Assembly (NCBI GenBank): GCA_036365455.1
Contig: JAWQUS010000004.1
Span: forward strand, 751,501 to 815,500
Direction: 5' to 3'
DNA: 64,000 nucleotides
From: Macrosoma leucophasiata
Taxonomy: Eukaryota; Arthropoda; Insecta; Lepidoptera; Hedylidae
Shown here: positions 59,587-64,000 of the stretch, piece after piece
How the letters are laid out: each line of letters begins with the position of its first letter
Numbering within the stretch: position 1 is the first letter of the stretch
The notes under the pieces: generated by a model
The model's input: the letters and a program-made list of their open reading frames with translations, nothing else
What the model was told of the DNA's origin: nothing
The model's database searches: none
Position numbers and translations under genes: made by a program

Positions 59587-59775
59587 ACTCATCTTGACAG
59601 TACGAAAAACAAATGAAATCACACATTTGCCTAATTTGAATTTGGAATTATGTTCTTTATAATTTTAACTTTCAATGATACCAAAACCAGCCAGATACAA
59701 ATACTACAGCCAAAGAGATTTTATTACAAGTTCATACATACTATAATGCGAAAAGACTTTTTCCCCAACCTATTA

Positions 59776-60865
59776 TATTAGACAAAAAAAAATTGTATGA
59801 TCTCCAAAAATGTTCATCATACAATAAAAACACTAATGCACTTATCTATTAAAGTACTAAAGTTATAAAGTGAAAGGTTGACCATCGGCAAGTGCCAAGA
59901 CGAGCAAAATGGCGTCATCAGCAATCTGTTTTTGTGTGTTGGCGACCAAACTTGGCTCATTTAGTTTTTGGCGGTCTGGGCTGTGGCACGGAGTTCTTGT
60001 CCGGCCACCTTATCAATCGCTGTTTATGTTGATATTGTTGAAACACATTAGTGTCACTTGATCCTTGCTGGATCGATGAAGTTATTGTAACAACACAACT
60101 GGTGGTAGAGCTCTAGTGACAGAGCTCGCGGGCGTAGTCAACACCGTATTACCTCTATCTGCCGGCAAATAGTGTTCAGCACTATCGTGTTCCGGTTAGA
60201 TGGTAATGTATGACCCCGTAATAACAATCACAGAGACATAACAACTTAGGTCTCAGGGGTGGCAACGCAGCTGCATTTTGACCTCTGGTTTTTATGTAGG
60301 CTGCAGTCATCATTGTGACATCATTAACGTCAATGTGAGCTGCATGCTTGTTTGCCAACTTTATTTGAGGCCCAACGAGCAAAAAAAAAAGAAAAAACTG
60401 TCTGAAGTGTCACATGTGGGACACCCGATTGAAACAAAGTTCCTCTTCAACTTCTAATGAATCACTTTCAACAATTTCAAAATCAAACACAGCAGGCACG
60501 CGTCTCGTGGCTTGTCACTATCGAGAGAGAGAGAGAGAATGAATAAGTCGAATCCTATTCTCGGCCTGCCTCCTCTCCGAGCGCTACGCACGCTATGAAG
60601 TAAAATTAAGGGGCCCCCGTCCATGCACATATTTCCCCCTCCCCTCCGTATTGATACGGTAGATAGATTCCAAAATACACATCAAAAAGAACGCGCGAGC
60701 AAAAAATAAAAACGATATTTCCCTCCGTTCAAAGCTCTACAAATCTTTCATGATTCCCAGCAACCAGTCGATCTTTGGAGGCCCTCAGAACCGGAGGCAC
60801 TTGGCGGACCGCCCCTGGGTATAAGGGATGAGATACAAAACAGGCACCTCAGGTTATATTGGTAA
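59776..60865. other. intergenic with a Rep-A copy
   Basis: Rep-A in minus orientation at 60103-60372 (actggtggtagagctctagt to tgcatgcttgtttgcc). A short (ga)n run is at 60522-60537. No gene. Confidence 0.55.
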
Positions 60866-61186
60866 GGGGCCGTTCAAGTATTACGTAAGCAGATTTATTA
60901 TAATTCTTGACCCCCCCATCCCCCTTGTCAGCAAAAGTAAGCAAAGCTCTTACCCCCTCCCCCCATGCTTACGTAAACATTTTTAAATCAATGTGTTGTT
61001 TTTTTTATATTATAATTATAATGTTATAATTTAGGATAGAGATTAGATTTTACTGATGTAATAAATAAATAACTACCGATGACGTAATCATCATCTAGAC
61101 TCCCCTACCCCCCATGTCATCCAAAATAAGCAGAGCAAAGACCCCCCCGCCCTCCCATAGTGCTTACGTAATACTTGAACGGCCCC
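60866..61186. mobile_element. PIF/Harbinger-like MITE, 321 bp
   Basis: Perfect TIRs of at least 26 bp starting ggggccgttcaagtattacg, at 60866-60891 and 61161-61186. A TAA target duplication is on both sides. The interior has inverse-related gcaaagctcttac and cagagcaaagac segments and C-rich runs, but no ORF. The GGGGC-type terminus and 3-bp TAA duplication fit the PIF/Harbinger superfamily. Confidence 0.85.
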
Positions 61187-63345
61187 TAAGCTGATAACTT
61201 GTAGCTACAAATCGCAAGAAAGTATCCTTTTACAAAAGCACTTTATTTACGTAACACGACGATCACCATACAATAACAAGATGGTATTCACAAATAGGAC
61301 AACACTAACGTGAGAAATGCGATTTGCGATATTGGAATGATAAGGGCGATGGGACGATGTCTCGAATCTATCAAACCGTTTGCAAAACCAAACAACCTTT
61401 ATCACAAAGGAGCAAAGTTTATTTTGGCGAGTAAAATATAGAAGGTCCGATAAAAATAGGGGTGGCTATTTTGCTAAATCGCGCTGACGTATCATAGTGG
61501 AACCTTTGTGTTCACCTGACAAGGCGGACATGTCTCGATATCGCAATAAAATTGTTATTGGACGTGCGGAATAAACAAGAACGCTTAGCTTTTTATGTGG
61601 TATAAGTTTAGGGAACTCTCACGTGCCAATATCAAACTGTTTTTGATGTTTTTGTTACAACGCTGTCGCAAATAAAGCGAACAGGTAGATACTCGTGTGT
61701 CTTCAAAATAGGAATGATTTAATGTGTATGAAAAACTTACGTAATTTTACTCTTTTGTACCCCGAATGGCTAAAACCTAAAACCTCACTAACATTTTGAG
61801 ACATGTAAATTAATGGCACGCCTATCTCGACACGTAAGACACGTAGTCGTGCTCAACGGTGCAGTTTTAGGTTTAAAAATAATCTTTATCTTTATTCCTC
61901 ATTAGACATGTATTGGTCCAACATTGGTCATTTAAAATGAGAAACTTATGAACGGAACAGTTAAAAAATAATTATCTGCGCGTTACATGTAGGGCAGGTA
62001 CCTTAAATAATTTTATTTTTCATGTTTTTGTTCTACCAATTTGTCGGCATGATTAAGGTGCTACTTGTGCCAAATTTCAACTTTCTAATACCAACAGCTT
62101 TTGTGCTAAACCGCGGACGGACAGACAGACAGACAGGCAGGCAGACAGACAGGCAGGCAGACAGACAGGCAGGCAGACAGACAGACAGACAGACGGACAT
62201 GGCGAAACTATAATAAGGGTTCCTTGTTTACTACGGCACCCTAAAAACGCAATATATATAGAAGATATTTTATGATTTCTTGAATTTGTTACTGATTTCG
62301 TAGTACAACACAAGCGTTTTCTTATTTTTAGTATTCAATTTAATAGCGGTAACAGAAATACATAATTTGTGAAAATTTTAGCTTTCTAGCTATCACTGTT
62401 TATGAGATACAGCCTGGGGACAGACAGACGGATGGACGGACAGACAGGCAGACAGCGGAGGATGAGTAATAGGGTCCGTTTTTACCTTTTAGATACGGAA
62501 CCCTAAAAAAGATAGATTCAGAATAGTTTAAAAATATTCGATATGATTTTTTAAATTGTGGTTACTTTTTTATTTCGGAACCGATTGACATGAAACAAAC
62601 AGTAAATGTTAAGTGAAACTTACCACAATATATTAGTAAAAACTTAAAATCGGATAAGCCATTTCTGAAATTAGCGCGCCCAAACACACAGACAAACATA
62701 CATTTTTCCGGGATAACCAGTGTTGTGCGCCAAAGGTTAAAGTATAAATATACCAAGTTTCATCGTAATCGGACCGGTAGATTTTGTGTGATGCTTGAAC
62801 AAACAGACAGACAGACAGACAGACAAAAACATTTCTTATCACATATTTGTGTTCGGTATCGATATAGTAACATCCCCTGGCATTTATTTTTCAATATTTC
62901 CAATGTACAGAATTTGAACTGCTACAGTTTTATTATAAGTATAGATAATACCTAATTATAATAGCAATATTAAAAGTCGTTTCTACAGTTGGATGTCGCC
63001 TTTTGCTTCGTCATAAAGGCCCGCGCCAAAAACGATTGGGCCGAATAACGTAAAAACAGCGCCGGATAAATAAATATAAAAACAATAAAACTGTTGTCTA
63101 TGGGCAGGAAAATGGCCGCGCTGGGCTGGGGGCAAGTAGGGTGACCATAACGACTGGCTTAAATATAAAACTTTGGGACCAAATGGAAATAAAAAACTCT
63201 GGAGCACTACCTTAGAATAGCGACTGCGTTAGTGACGTTAGTGTTCCAGAGGTTGCGGCTTCATATCTTGTATGAAGTTAGTTTATCTTAGCGTCGCAAG
63301 ACTAAAGCTTAAGCTGTTTTTTTTGTCTCTGTACTCGAATTCAAA
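61187..63345. other. intergenic, microsatellites and repeat boundaries
   Basis: acag/gcag tetranucleotide runs at 62118-62195, 62418-62455 and 62804-62825 are each followed by aagggttcc..accctaaaa or acggaaccctaaaa boundary motifs. These are remnants of the same dispersed family as 41265-41920. No gene. Confidence 0.5.
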
Positions 63346-63708
63346 CATAGAGCAACTCGACCCACCGGCCGCGGCGGACCGGAGGGGAGTAGCCATAGCG
63401 TTTTTTACCGATGCAAAACATTCTGTCATTTTTTGCGGGGGTGGGAATGCGTGTGACACGCGTGCGTGTTTCGTAGTAATAGACGATTTTTGTAGTGTGT
63501 GTGTATACACTACAAAAATCGTCTATTACTACGAAACTCACACCTTGACTTTAACAAATTACCTAAACAATTTCAGCCATCATTTAAATATCTAGGCGAC
63601 AGGCATGGGTCCACTTAGGCTTGTGCTTTGGCAAATTGGGTAAGCCTGCATATTTGCATAAATATGGCTACTCCCCTCCGGTCCGCCGGTGGCCCGTTTT
63701 GCTCTATG
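63346..63708. mobile_element. MITE with GC-rich TIRs, copy 2, with inner hairpin
   Basis: Left end catagagcaactcgacccac; right end inverse catagagcaaaacgggccac; then ggccgcggcgg / ccggaggggagtagcc. In the middle, tttcgtagtaatagacgatt and its exact inverse (about 63469-63536) form a second hairpin around a gtgtgtatacac centre. Related to 42230-42540, where the inner unit is present as a single arm. Confidence 0.85.
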
Positions 63709-64000
63709 AATTTATAGAACCAAATATTACCATTCATCCAGAATACCTCCCATAGCCATGTTCACTGGTATAATACCACCAAAAATTTCTGGATAGTTCT
63801 TGTAGTGTTAGTTAGTAGTTATTTATTATTTATTTATAGTTAATTAATTGTAGATGTCTATAGGCGGCAGTATTCACTTACAATCAGAAAAAAATACATC
63901 GTGGGAATTGTATGCTTAATTGCACAAAAAATAATGATAAAGATCAAAAGTTAAGCAGCATCGTCGAATATCTTGTGGGTGCGATCATTAAAATATAATT
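63709..64000. other. window end, no gene seen
   Basis: AT-rich. gatgtctataggcggcagta near 63853 is a small Rep-A-like fragment in minus orientation. Confidence 0.35.

Larger units (their letters stand above)
58213..59775 (-). mobile_element. mariner element with a nested retroelement
   Basis: Inverse ends aggttggggaaaaagtttct (left) and, read inward from the right, aggttggggaaaaagtcttt, each next to TATA, consistent with a TA target. The minus strand carries a disrupted transposase. At 59229-59586 an RTE-like fragment was inserted with a 10-bp target duplication, actcatcttg, right after the transposase start codon region. Confidence 0.88.

Noticed and set aside
62077..62313. Cys-rich minus ORF resembling a secreted peptide
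   Set aside because: Encoded by acag/gcag microsatellite repeats.

Overview
The window is nuclear DNA from a lepidopteran (moth or butterfly). The genes are split by spliceosomal introns, and the intergenic and intronic DNA is packed with insect-type transposable elements. These include BEL/Pao and Ty3/gypsy LTR elements, RNase H-bearing and RTE-like non-LTR elements, mariner, hAT-like and PIF/Harbinger-like elements, and tRNA-headed SINEs. The species cannot be fixed from the sequence. Nothing bacterial, phage or organellar was seen.

Three host genes are supported. (1) Minus strand, 3397-4251: a 279-aa BTB/POZ protein with a MATH-like N-terminal half and one coding exon. (2) Plus strand, 10502-13049: the last two coding exons of a large nuclear-type regulatory protein (tentatively E93/Mblk-1-like); its earlier exons were not found. 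(3) Minus strand, 25435-47576: a complete transketolase gene. I reconstructed it as 14 coding exons with consistent GT/AG sites and phases, giving 1869 nt and 622 aa.

Layout: 1-3396 is gene-poor, with hairpins. At 3397-5016 is the BTB gene with a retroelement fragment inserted just upstream. At 5.6-9.8 kb are SINE pieces and a decayed Ty3/gypsy pol. At 10.5-13.2 kb is the regulatory gene, ending in a 9-bp minisatellite that supplies its stop codon. At 13.2-15.8 kb are small repeats and a possible broken membrane-protein ORF. At 15798-22412 is a full BEL/Pao element with apparently identical LTRs, whose polyprotein is one open frame but lacks the reverse transcriptase core. At 25.4-47.6 kb is transketolase, its introns filled with repeats. 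At 47.7-52.6 kb is a decayed non-LTR element beginning less than 200 bp from the transketolase start codon. At 52.6-64 kb is a repeat field with two adjacent hAT-like elements, a mariner carrying a nested retroelement, a Harbinger-type MITE and further palindromic MITEs.

The most unusual signal is in transketolase. Two exons have their 3' end plus splice donor tandemly repeated into the following intron (six 91-bp units at exon 7, about three and a half 86-bp units at exon 10), and a sliver of the exon 5 acceptor is also duplicated. The extra copies carry intact donors that would break the frame if used.
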